Assembly: GCA_031264145.1 (NCBI GenBank)
Contig: JAISEK010000196.1
Span: 1 to 64,000, forward strand
Origin: Deltaproteobacteria bacterium
GTDB lineage: Bacteria > Desulfobacterota > Desulfarculia > Adiutricales > Adiutricaceae
Reading direction: 5' to 3'
Length of the DNA stretch: 64,000 nucleotides
Part shown: piece by piece, positions 40,285-49,249 of the stretch
Position numbering within the stretch: the first letter of the stretch is position 1
How the letters are laid out: every line of letters starts with the position of its first letter
Position numbers and translations under genes: made by a program
Notes under the pieces: generated by a model
Told to the model about the DNA's origin: nothing
The model's input: only the letters and a program-made list of their open reading frames with translations
The model's database searches: none

Positions 40285-42168
40285 ATGAACGAATTCAAGA
40301 AGCCCGCCGCCGAGTGCTCGATGTGGGCAGGCGAGACCGGGCGCCTAATAGACAAGGCCAGGAGCGAGGGCATCGGTCTGGCCTGGGACCGGCTGGCCAG
40401 CCAGACGCCCCAGTGCAACTTCTGCGAGATGGGCCTCTCCTGCGCCAAGTGCGTCATGGGCCCCTGCCGGATCATACCCGGGCTCGACCGCGACAAGGGC
40501 GTCTGCGGGGCCGACGCCGACCTGACGGTGGCCCGCAACTTCGGGCGATTCGTGGCCGGCGGCTCGGCCGCCCACTCTGACCATGGCCGGGACCTGGTGG
40601 AGGTCCTCCACGAGATTGGCTCCGGTCGGGACACGGCCTACCAGATCCGCGACGAGGCCAAGCTCAGGAGGCTGGCCGACGAGTTCGGCCTCAAGAGCGA
40701 CGGCGACCCCATAAAGTTGGCCAGGGCCGTGGCCGAGCGCCTGGGCCAGGACTACTCGACCTTCGGGCCCGGCCTGGCCTTCCTGGGCCGCCTCCCCAAG
40801 GCCCGCAGGGAGCTCTGGGACAAGCTCTCAATAACCCCCAGAGGCATCGACCGAGAGCCGGTCGAGATGCTCCACCGCACCCACATGGGCGTTGACTGCG
40901 ATCCCGTGTCCCTGGCCCTCCACGCCGCCCGGACCGCCCTCTCCGACGGCTGGGGCGGCTCCATGGCCGGGACGGAGATCTCGGACGTCATATTCGGCAC
41001 CCCGGCCCCGGGCAAGACCAGGGTCAACCTGGGTGTCCTCAAGACCGACATGGTCAACATCCTGGTCCATGGCCACAGCCCGGTGGTCTCGGAAATGATC
41101 CTTGCCGCGGCGGCCGACCCGGCCATACTGGCCGAGGCCAGGAAGGCCGGGGCCAGCGGCATCAACATTGCCGGGCTCTGCTGCACCGGCAACGAGCTCC
41201 TGATGCGCCGCGGGGTGCCCCTGGCCGGGAACCACATGATGACCGAGCTGGCCATAGTCACCGGGGCGGTGGAGGCCATCGTGGCCGACTACCAGTGCAT
41301 CATGCCTAGCCTGGTCAACATCTCCCAGTGCTACCACACCAAGTTCGTGACCACCTCCGACAAGGGCCACTTCCCAGGGGCCGAGGCTTTCCACTTCACC
41401 CCACAGAACGCGAGGGAACTGGCCGGCCAGGTGGTGCTGATCGCCGTGGAGGCCTTCAGAAGGCGCGATCCCAATAGGATCCTCATCCCGGTCGAGCCGG
41501 TGGAGGTCATGAGCGGCTTCTCGAACGAGGCCATCCTCGGGGCCCTCGGCGGCACACCCGATCCCCTGATCGAGGCCATCAAGGCCGGGACGGTCCGCGG
41601 GGCCGTGGGCATCGTGGGCTGCAACAACCCCAAGCTCAAGCAGGACCACCACCACGTGGCCCTGGCCAAGGAACTCATAGCCAGGGACATCCTGGTCCTG
41701 GTAACCGGCTGCGCCACATCGGCCATGGGCAAGGCCGGGCTCCTGGTCCCCGAGGGGGCCTCCATGGCCGGGGAGAAGCTGGCCGGCCTGTGCCGGACCC
41801 TGGGCGTGCCCCCGGTCCTGCACGTCGGCAGCTGCGTCGACAACTCCCGCATCATCCACCTGTGCGCCGTCCTGGCCAACGCCCTTGGCGTGGACGTCCC
41901 GGCTCTGCCGGTGGCGGCCTCGGCCCCGGAATGGTACTCGGAGAAGGCGGCGGCCATCGGCCTCTACGCCGTGGCCACCGGCATCACCACCCATCTTGGC
42001 CTGCCGCCGATGATCCTGGGAAGCCCGGCCCTAACCGGCCTGGCCCTCTCCGGGCTAAACGACGTGGTCGGGGCGGCGTTCATCGTCGAGCCCGACCCGG
42101 CTAAGGCGGCCAGAATCCTGGACGACCTTATCTCTTCCAAGCGCCAGGCCCTGGGCCTGTCGGCCTGA
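40285..42168 (+). CDS. cooS: anaerobic carbon monoxide dehydrogenase catalytic subunit
   Basis: CNFCEMGLSCAKCVMGPCRI, RTHMGVDCDPVSL, HGHSPVVSEMI, VADYQCIMPSL, VTGCATSAMGKAGL, HVGSCVDNSRI. Confidence 0.95.
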   Translation: MNEFKKPAAECSMWAGETGRLIDKARSEGIGLAWDRLASQTPQCNFCEMGLSCAKCVMGPCRIIPGLDRDKGVCGADADLTVARNFGRFVAGGSAAHSDHGRDLVEVLHEIGSGRDTAYQIRDEAKLRRLADEFGLKSDGDPIKLARAVAERLGQDYSTFGPGLAFLGRLPKARRELWDKLSITPRGIDREPVEMLHRTHMGVDCDPVSLALHAARTALSDGWGGSMAGTEISDVIFGTPAPGKTRVNLGVLKTDMVNILVHGHSPVVSEMILAAAADPAILAEARKAGASGINIAGLCCTGNELLMRRGVPLAGNHMMTELAIVTGAVEAIVADYQCIMPSLVNISQCYHTKFVTTSDKGHFPGAEAFHFTPQNARELAGQVVLIAVEAFRRRDPNRILIPVEPVEVMSGFSNEAILGALGGTPDPLIEAIKAGTVRGAVGIVGCNNPKLKQDHHHVALAKELIARDILVLVTGCATSAMGKAGLLVPEGASMAGEKLAGLCRTLGVPPVLHVGSCVDNSRIIHLCAVLANALGVDVPALPVAASAPEWYSEKAAAIGLYAVATGITTHLGLPPMILGSPALTGLALSGLNDVVGAAFIVEPDPAKAARILDDLISSKRQALGLSA

Positions 42169-42179
42169 CAGGAGGCGCC

Positions 42180-42656
42180 ATGACCCGGAAAACCATCCAA
42201 GTGACGCCAGGGCGCTGCATCGGGTGCCTGAACTGCGAGCTGGCCTGCGCCAGCCGCGACTGGGGCCAGTACTTCCCTGTCGGCTCCAAGATCGGCCTGG
42301 TCTTCTTCAGTGAGGGCGGCCAGGTGCCGGTGACCTGCTTCCAGTGCGACGAGGCCCCCTGCCTCAAGGTCTGCCGGACCGGGGCCTTGGCCCGGAACGA
42401 GGCCACCGGGGTCATCGCGGTGGAGCCGGAGAGGTGCGTCGGCTGCCGGACCTGCGTCTCCGTCTGCCCCTTCGGGAACATCGCATACTCCAGGGCCGGC
42501 CGGCGGGCCGAGAAGTGTGACCAGTGCCAGGGCGCGCCCAGGTGCGCGGCCGCCTGCCCCTCTGGTGCCCTTCGGTACGTGGAGGACGAGGAGGAAGCGA
42601 AGGCCCGTCGCCGGGCCTTCGCCGAGAGCCTCCGGCAGGCCGTCACGGTGGCCTAG
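42180..42656 (+). CDS. cooF: CooF-like polyferredoxin
   Basis: CIGCLNCELAC, CFQCDEAPCLKVC, CVGCRTCVSVCPFG, CDQC; directly follows cooS. Confidence 0.92.
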   Translation: MTRKTIQVTPGRCIGCLNCELACASRDWGQYFPVGSKIGLVFFSEGGQVPVTCFQCDEAPCLKVCRTGALARNEATGVIAVEPERCVGCRTCVSVCPFGNIAYSRAGRRAEKCDQCQGAPRCAAACPSGALRYVEDEEEAKARRRAFAESLRQAVTVA

Positions 42657-42677
42657 CCCCAAACCCTGGCACCAAAA

Positions 42678-42732
42678 GGCCCGAAACAGCGAGACCCACG
42701 CCCGGCGGACGTGGGTCTCGCTGTTTCGGGCC
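42678..42732 (+). terminator. perfect 23-bp hairpin downstream of cooF
   Basis: GGCCCGAAACAGCGAGACCCACG-cccggcgga-CGTGGGTCTCGCTGTTTCGGGCC; no T tract. Confidence 0.6.
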
Positions 42733-42985
42733 GCGTCCTGGCCCACTGTCACGACATTTGATTCAAAAAACCGGGTGGCGTGACAAAAAAACAAGCCGGG
42801 CCCTTATCACCAGAGAGTGACATTGCTATAATTTTGACCATGGAAATAATCAGTAAAGTTCTCTGAATAACGGTGTTCCCGTTATTCCGTCCCTTGCCAG
42901 CCTCCAGTTTATTCGGTACAATGCCAGTCTGTGTATATATGGCGTATATTATAGCTATTTTACTAACCTTTCGAGGCCGAACAAA

Positions 42986-43126
42986 GTGAGCAGAAAATTT
43001 CAGCGTGTATCACATTACAAGCCTCGTCACCGCGACATGCTGCCTTTTGAGGCGTTCATCTCCCAACAAGGTGAATATCTTGAACTTGGCCGGCAAGCCT
43101 GCTATACAGGCAACCCGGTTCATTAA
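42986..43126 (+). CDS. module copy 2: short upstream ORF (GTG start)
   Basis: Translated by eye: MSRKFQRVSHYKPRHRDMLPFEAFISQQGEYLELGRQACYTGNPVH*; matches the copy 1 upstream ORF and is in frame with the downstream small gene. Confidence 0.45.
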   Translation: MSRKFQRVSHYKPRHRDMLPFEAFISQQGEYLELGRQACYTGNPVH

Positions 43127-43147
43127 AAGTCCGCCGGCGATTTTGCC

Positions 43148-43447
43148 TTGCATCCCTCAAGTAAACCGAGACCTGACAAAACTCTGTGCGATAACGTCAA
43201 TATTTTTCGACGAAATCAAGCCAATAGGCTTTTAAAAGAGGCTTTTAAGCGGGGGCTAGTTAGCAGGGCCAAAGCGCAGAATAGCGATGCCTGGCCCAAA
43301 TATGTCTGGGCGGTGACGAAGGAAGGCCATCCGGTGGAAGGTGTCTACGATGGCCAAGGCTATCATGGCTATCCGCTTCCTGACGCCAGAACTCCATTAT
43401 ATGAAGAAATAATAAAAAGGTGGAGTTATGTTAACCAAGGGGAATGA
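43148..43447 (+). CDS. module copy 2: small partner protein (TTG start, 5' end uncertain)
   Basis: DKTLCDN, YVWAVTKEGHPVEGVYDGQGYHGYPLPDARTPLYEEIIKRW; overlaps the large gene by 20 nt. Confidence 0.7.
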   Translation: MHPSSKPRPDKTLCDNVNIFRRNQANRLLKEAFKRGLVSRAKAQNSDAWPKYVWAVTKEGHPVEGVYDGQGYHGYPLPDARTPLYEEIIKRWSYVNQGE

Positions 43448-44774
43448 ATTTGAGCTGATCATGGATTGGCTTGATTTGGGCGACTTGTCACCTGAAGAGG
43501 CAGCTACCTCAGGCCTGCTAAAAATCCGCTTAAATGACATGTACGCCAGCCGGCATTTGGATTTTTCGTCTAAGACTTTGGTTGATTACGCCAAGGTTTC
43601 AGCCTACCCCATGGCCTTGTGGGCCGCCTATAACTGGTGGCGGCTTAACTATGAGCCCCTGATAGGCCGCCAGTCTTATTATTGGAAAAGCGCCCATGAC
43701 CTGCCGGCGGCAGGATGCGGCTATGTTTGGCCCCCCCTGCGGATTGTATCAGGCGGCGAGACAGTCTCGCTTATAGTAATGCCTCCGGACAATATGAAAA
43801 CCATGGCCGACATTCAGTATGACTCAAGGGCTTGGAGTATGGCCGTGCCACAGAGTCAGTTTGAAAGCGTTTTGAGCGGTTTTATCAATATGATCGTTTC
43901 CCGGCTTGATGATACGGGGAATCGGGAAACGGAGCTTCATTCTCTATGGCGGGACGTCTGTTGCGAGAGACTTAACGAAGGCAATACTTTTTACCGGATT
44001 CTGGAGGCCTGCCTAGGCCACAATCCAGATGAAGGCCCTGAGCGTTTTATCAATAAGATGGCAGACTATGCGGCTACAGCGGGACGCCAGGCAATTATTG
44101 AAATTGCCGTTGGAACAGGAGAAGCCGCCTACACTGAAAACGCAAACTTTTTGGACGATATACGTGACCTTCAGGGTTTGCTGTGCCGATTCAACTATGG
44201 CTCCTTTGAGCATGACGTCAAGACAGACCAACGATTCTGCAAGCCATGGGTTGCCGGCCATGAAATGGCCAGAGCCCTGCGACGGCAGCTTGATTTGGAC
44301 GGAGAACCGATCGGTGACCATAATATAGCTGAAATACTTGAGTTGCCGATAGACGCCATCTCTTCTGGCAATGTGGCGGAGCCGTTGAGACGAATGAAAA
44401 TGTCTCTTGGCTTACCCAGCGAGGATGGTCGGGTCCGTCTATTTCTCCATCAGCCTCACAGGACCGCCAGAAGATTTTATCTCTCACGTCTCGTCGGCGA
44501 GCATCTTTTGAATGCAGATTCTTTGGGCAACTGGCTACCGGCCACTTTTGGTGCGACCTGGCGACAGAAATATCAGCGGGCCTTCGCCTCCGAATTTCTC
44601 TGCCCCATTGAAGTTCTCAAGGAACGCCTTGGACCGGATGGGAATTTTGATGAGTATGAAATGGAAACAATCGCCGAAAATTACGGCATGGGCGTTTTTG
44701 CGGTCAAAAACCATTGGGACTATAACAGCCCCAAGACACCGGAACTTTTTGAAGAGAAGTATTCTTTTGACTGA
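43428..44774 (+). CDS. module copy 2: large protein, ImmA/IrrE-like C-terminal segment (function unknown)
   Basis: 448 aa; VSAYPMALWAAYNWWR, RRFYLSRLVGEHLL, QKYQRAFASEFLCP. Confidence 0.8.
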   Translation: MLTKGNEFELIMDWLDLGDLSPEEAATSGLLKIRLNDMYASRHLDFSSKTLVDYAKVSAYPMALWAAYNWWRLNYEPLIGRQSYYWKSAHDLPAAGCGYVWPPLRIVSGGETVSLIVMPPDNMKTMADIQYDSRAWSMAVPQSQFESVLSGFINMIVSRLDDTGNRETELHSLWRDVCCERLNEGNTFYRILEACLGHNPDEGPERFINKMADYAATAGRQAIIEIAVGTGEAAYTENANFLDDIRDLQGLLCRFNYGSFEHDVKTDQRFCKPWVAGHEMARALRRQLDLDGEPIGDHNIAEILELPIDAISSGNVAEPLRRMKMSLGLPSEDGRVRLFLHQPHRTARRFYLSRLVGEHLLNADSLGNWLPATFGATWRQKYQRAFASEFLCPIEVLKERLGPDGNFDEYEMETIAENYGMGVFAVKNHWDYNSPKTPELFEEKYSFD

Positions 44775-44799
44775 GGCAGGCCAGCGTCCTGGGCGAGGA

Positions 44800-45480
44800 A
44801 GTTTAGGCCTTGCCGGTGGAGGCCCAGGAATGGTTCCCTGGAGGTCCCGAAGGCCTTTACGCCATGGACTCCGGCATAGCCGCCCACCTTGGCCTGTCGG
44901 CGATGGGACTGGGAAGCCCGATCCCCTCCTGGCTTGACGGCCTGGTCTGGGCGGCGTTCATCGCCGATCCCGCCCAGGCTATGGCGGCCAATATCCTGTA
45001 CGGCCTGATCTATTCCAGGCATCAGGCCCGGAAAACCGCACAGGTGGCACCAGGGCACCGCATCTGGTGACTGAACTGCGCCAGCCGCGAACTGGGGCCA
45101 GCGAATCCCGGCTGGCTCGAGAAGCGGCCGGGCACCCTTTAGGGAAGGCGGCCAGGTGCTGGTTGCCTGCTCCCAGTGCGACGAGGCCCCATGTCCAAAG
45201 GGTTGCGGGGCCGGGGCCCTGGCGCGGGACGAGGCCACCGCGGTCATCGCCGTGGAGCCAGGGAGGCGCGTCGGCCGCCGGACCTTCGTCCCAGTTTGCC
45301 CTTGAACACCATCGCCTGCTCCAGTGCTGGCTGCCGGGCCTAGAACTGCTGCCAGTGCCGGGTGCCCCCATGCCAGCGGGCAACCGCCGCCAGGTGCCCT
45401 TAGGGACGTAGTGGACGAGGGTGGAGGCCAAAGCCAGGCACCGGGCCTCCGCCGAAAGTCTCACTGGGGCCAAGTGACTT
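44800..45480 (+). pseudogene. decayed duplicate of the cooS 3' end plus cooF
   Basis: GLYAMDSGIAAHLGLSAMGLGSP..VWAAFIADPAQAMAANILYGLI matches the CooS C-terminus; CSQCDEAPCPKGCGAGALARDEATAVIAVEPGRRVGRRT matches CooF with frameshifts and lost Cys. Confidence 0.88.
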
Positions 45481-45795
45481 GGGCTTTCCAGGGTGGCTGC
45501 CAGAACATCTCACCGGGACAAGCGGTGGCCCAACCAGACAAGCCTTGGGCATCTCCACCCGTCAATCCAAGAGACAATGCGCTGGTGCCAGACATGGCAA
45601 CCAAATTGTTCTGGCTGCGGAACCAGCGTCCTGCGGGCGTGGGCCAAGCGAATTGCTGGCCATGTCCTGGCCTGCGGCCATAGGATCTGATTTCTGCTTG
45701 GCTATACATATCCTGCCATGGAATCATCATATAATCAGATTATGCTCTCATGGTCAAGGCTATGGCGTAAAGGGGCCATTGGACCGGGCAGGTGA

Positions 45796-45831
45796 AATGG
45801 CGGCTTTGGTCATTTGGCCAAAGCCGCCATT
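45796..45831. repeat. perfect 14-bp intergenic hairpin
   Basis: AATGGCGGCTTTGG-tcatttgg-CCAAAGCCGCCATT. Confidence 0.6.
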
Positions 45832-45937
45832 CCCTTTGGTCATCGGGCAGGCCCCCTGGCAGTCAGGGGGCCACTGGCCAGGTCATGGCGCAAGCGGGTG
45901 GCCAGGCCATGGCCGCCAGGCACTGCCAGTCCGGAGG

Positions 45938-46423
45938 CTAGTCACTTACGAAGACGCCGAAGCCAAACCCACCCCCGCCTACCCCGACGCTAAAGCTCAC
46001 GCCGTTGCTGTCGCTTACGCCAAGTCTGAAGCTGGGGCCGGTGTCCGGGTGGTAGAGCACCGGCTCGGGCGCGCTGGCCACGGGGACGTAGACGACCTCG
46101 CGCTCAACCACTTCCCTGACGGGACGGCGGGGAGGCCTGCGGTGGGCCCGGTTGTCGGGACGGGGACGGCGGTGGTCGAGGTCGCGGCGGGCCCGTTGGT
46201 CAGGGCCCGGTGCCCGGTGGTCCATCTTGTGCCCGCCGGGGCGATGGCCTGTACCGGTGGCCGGTCGCCCGCTCTTCACGTCGTGGCCCTGGTTCACGCG
46301 AGGCCGCTGGGCGTGGCCGACGTTGGCCCGGCCGTGGCGTCCTGGATTGTCGGCCAGGGCCAGGCCAGGGATGGCCAGGGCCATCATCGAAGCCAATAAT
46401 ACCGAAATCGCTATTCTACTCAT
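45938..46423 (-). CDS. secreted His/Arg/Pro-rich protein of unknown function
   Basis: Signal peptide MSRIAISVLLASMMALAIPGLALA then RPGGHKMDHR-type low complexity and Gly-rich C-terminus. Confidence 0.65.
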   Translation of the reverse strand: MSRIAISVLLASMMALAIPGLALADNPGRHGRANVGHAQRPRVNQGHDVKSGRPATGTGHRPGGHKMDHRAPGPDQRARRDLDHRRPRPDNRAHRRPPRRPVREVVEREVVYVPVASAPEPVLYHPDTGPSFRLGVSDSNGVSFSVGVGGGGFGFGVFVSD

Positions 46424-46465
46424 TTTGGTTTCCTCCGCCAGCCATTTGGTTTCCTCCGCCAGCCA
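46424..46465. repeat. 21-bp tandem duplication spanning the Shine-Dalgarno of the secreted protein gene
   Basis: TTTGGTTTCCTCCGCCAGCCA twice in direct tandem; reverse strand carries GGAGG each time. Confidence 0.8.
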
Positions 46466-46937
46466 TGAGGCGACTTCCAGGGCCAGTCAGCCACAGTCTG
46501 CCCGGCTTCGTTTGGTTTGGCCATATATCCCGCCGACGTTTGGCGAAACAATGAGGCTCCCGGCATTTTCCCATAAATGTGCCAACTGCCTGCAGGACGG
46601 GCAGGGAGAAATCCAAGGGATTCCTTTTGGCCGGTCTGAACGGTACCATTGCAATGACCATACCAACCGGGCGAGGAAGCCAGTTTTCTATGGGAGGGAG
46701 CGAGTCAGGTGAGGACGCGGATGAGGGGCTGGATGGGCCAAAGTCAGCCGTGGCCGTGGCTTTGCGGAGTTTTGGCCGTGCCCCTGTCACATGGGCAAGG
46801 GGGAAATTGGGTTAGTCTCCCAGGGGCTGTGCCCCCATGGCCGGGTAACTGGCTGGAACGCTCCTGGGGGTGGCGCGTTCAGGATCTATCCAGTGCCTGG
46901 CCTGGGGGCATGGGAATTCATGTCTGTGGAAAGGGTG

Positions 46938-46988
46938 GACGGCGCCCCAAGGCCACCCATGCCGCCTGGATGGCCTTGGGGCGCCGTC
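46938..46988. repeat. perfect 18-bp intergenic hairpin
   Basis: GACGGCGCCCCAAGGCCA-cccatgccgcctgga-TGGCCTTGGGGCGCCGTC. Confidence 0.65.
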
Positions 46989-47229
46989 TTGGTCATCTGG
47001 CCAGGATTTAGCGTCTCAAAAGCACCGAAAATAAGGTCAGACTGCTGGCCGGTCGTGGCCGGTGGCTGGGCTGGTCAGGCCGTCCCAGCCAAATGGAGCG
47101 TGACCCTAACGGGCTAGGCCGTTGGCCGGCCGGGCTCCATTTTCGTCCCCCGTGGAAGTGGGTCTGGCCGTTAGGCACCTGGGCGACGGGGGGATTTGCA
47201 TCGTCCCGGCCAGGCATCGCATGGGCCTT

Positions 47230-47796
47230 CTAGGACCGCATGGGCGGGCTCATGGTGGCCCAGGGCTGGATGAGGCCGTTGTGGTCCAGCCAGTCGGCAA
47301 CGTTCCTGCCCAGGAGCGCGCCCCCTGATCCGGGGATGGCCAGGGCCTGGCCCAGGAAGGCCTTGGGGACCAGCTGGGCTATGGCATCGAGGCTGTCGCC
47401 CAGGCGGCCGCCGCCGTGGCTGCAGAAGGGCACGACCTTGTGGAACGAGAAGTCGTACCCCTCGAGAAAGGAGGCCACGGGCATCGGGATGGACGACCAC
47501 CAGTTGGGGTAGCCCAGGATGAAGGTCCCATATTCGCCGAAGTGGGGCACGTGGCCGGCCAGTTCCGGCCTGGCCTGGGCCCCCAGGTCGAGCCTGGCCT
47601 CCTTCACGGCCGAGTCGTAGTCGGTGGAATAGGGCTCGACGGGGACAATCTCAAAGAGGTCGGCGCCGGTCTGGCGCCCGATTTCGCGGGCGATAGTCCT
47701 GGTGTTGCCGCCCCAGGAAAAAAAAGCGATGAGGATCCTCTCCTGGACGGGGCCAGGGAAGGTTTGGCGGGTTTGGTTGTTTCGCTCTGTCAGCAT
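47230..47796 (-). CDS. flavodoxin family protein
   Basis: ILIAFFSWGGNTRTIAREIGRQTGADLFEI, ILGYPNWWSSIPMPVASFLE, VVPFCSHGGGRLGDS. Confidence 0.88.
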   Translation of the reverse strand: MLTERNNQTRQTFPGPVQERILIAFFSWGGNTRTIAREIGRQTGADLFEIVPVEPYSTDYDSAVKEARLDLGAQARPELAGHVPHFGEYGTFILGYPNWWSSIPMPVASFLEGYDFSFHKVVPFCSHGGGRLGDSLDAIAQLVPKAFLGQALAIPGSGGALLGRNVADWLDHNGLIQPWATMSPPMRS

Positions 47797-47973
47797 GGTT
47801 ACCTCCGTTGAGTCAGGTTAGAGGTATTTTCGTTTGTTGGCAAGACAATAGGTTGAAATGTTTGGCGATTTCCCGCTCTGAGACGCTAAAATTGCTGGGC
47901 CAGGTTGGAGACGGCAATCTAGACGGGCCAGGGGCCCTGGGCCGAAAAAGGGGGGAATTTGGCTCCTCCTCCA

Positions 47974-48540
47974 TCAGTCGACGAGGCCCAGGCCCTTGAG
48001 CCAGTCCGTCACGGCCTGGACGGGGACGGTCTCGCCCAGGCGGAGTCCATCCAGGACAGTCGCGCCTGGCTCTAGTGCCCTGATCCTGGCCACGGCCTTG
48101 TCTATTTTGCCGCTCCCGCTGGTGCAGAAGGGCACGATCTGTTTTCCGGAGAGGTCGTTTTGGTCCAGGAAGGAGTAGAAGAGCATGGGCATGTCGCCCC
48201 ACCAGACCGGAAAGCCCAGATAGACGACGCCGTAGCCCTCCAGGCCGTCGGGGCTGGCCTTGATGGCCGGGCGGGCGTCCTGGCGCTGCTCCTCGTGGAC
48301 CTTGTCGCTGAACTCCTCCCGGTCCGTTGGGTAGACCTCGGCATAGTCCAGGAAGAAGATGTCGGCCCCGGTCTGTCTTTGGATCTCCTCGGCCAGGGCC
48401 TTGGTGTGGCCAGATTTGGAGTGGTACACGATAAGGGCCTTGGCCCCGGCCTGGACTGGGCCATCGGCGGCGAGGGCCAGGCCGGCGGAAATAGGCAGGG
48501 CCAGGATCAAGGCCATGATATATGGGAAAAGTCTTTTCAT
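47974..48540 (-). CDS. flavodoxin family protein with N-terminal signal sequence
   Basis: MKRLFPYIMALILALPISAGLALAAD then ALIVYHSKSGHTKALAEEIQ, YLGFPVWWGDMPMLFYSFLD. Confidence 0.86.
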   Translation of the reverse strand: MKRLFPYIMALILALPISAGLALAADGPVQAGAKALIVYHSKSGHTKALAEEIQRQTGADIFFLDYAEVYPTDREEFSDKVHEEQRQDARPAIKASPDGLEGYGVVYLGFPVWWGDMPMLFYSFLDQNDLSGKQIVPFCTSGSGKIDKAVARIRALEPGATVLDGLRLGETVPVQAVTDWLKGLGLVD

Positions 48541-48813
48541 CTCGGTTTGGGCTCCTTCCGTCTTCGGACCGGCGTGAGGGCGTAAAATGCCTGGAACGGT
48601 TATAGGCGATAATAGCCGTTCTGGGTATTACAGTTATTTTTGTTAAGATCTTTATTGATACTATTTACAGTTTGGTTTTTAAATAATATCAATGAAAAAT
48701 GTGATTTGCCGTGGCATTCTCTCGAAGGCTTTTTGTCCGGGGCCAGGGCAAAAAGTAAGTTAACTAATTTCCCCTGGCAGACATTCCAAGCTTTTTGACT
48801 ACGCTGGCTAAAC

Positions 48814-48864
48814 ACTTTATTGATATTATTTAATATAATAATTTTTATATAGTATCAATAAAGT
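48814..48864. repeat. AT-rich inverted repeat
   Basis: ACTTTATTGATA / TATCAATAAAGT perfect 12-bp arms; a related TCTTTATTGATACTATTTA occurs near 48650. Confidence 0.55.
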
Positions 48865-49249
48865 ATTTAAATAGTTAATTTAATATTGCTTAAAAAGTGA
48901 ACTTGATGGCCGTCAAGATATCGTCTCGTCACCTCCTTTCTAGGTGCCCGCCTTGTTCGCTGCTCCAGGGCCCAAACCTAGGGCCGGATTGTCGGTCCAG
49001 CGACTCAAGGGCCAGGCGATGGCCGGTCCCTATGGAAGCCCAAGGGTCATGGCGGTAGTTGTCCTGATCCCCGGCTTAAGTCAATGCCATAATCCCGCCA
49101 TATTCTGTCTGCCCATTATACTTCCTTTGACCAGCCGCAAGTCAAGAGGTTTTTTGGGTCCTGCGGCCATACCTGTCCTGGCGGGAAGCCAGCCCCTGGG
49201 GAGCATGTCAGATCCGGAAAGGGGCCCGGGGACCAGGGGGAGGCGATCC

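Noticed and set aside
42661-42830. 98-aa/88-aa ORFs across the 23-bp hairpin
   Set aside because: Generated by the palindrome and the antisense of cooF; no coding evidence.
45479-46399. 306-aa plus-strand ORF
   Set aside because: Runs antisense through the secreted-protein gene and non-coding DNA; no domain or consistent composition.
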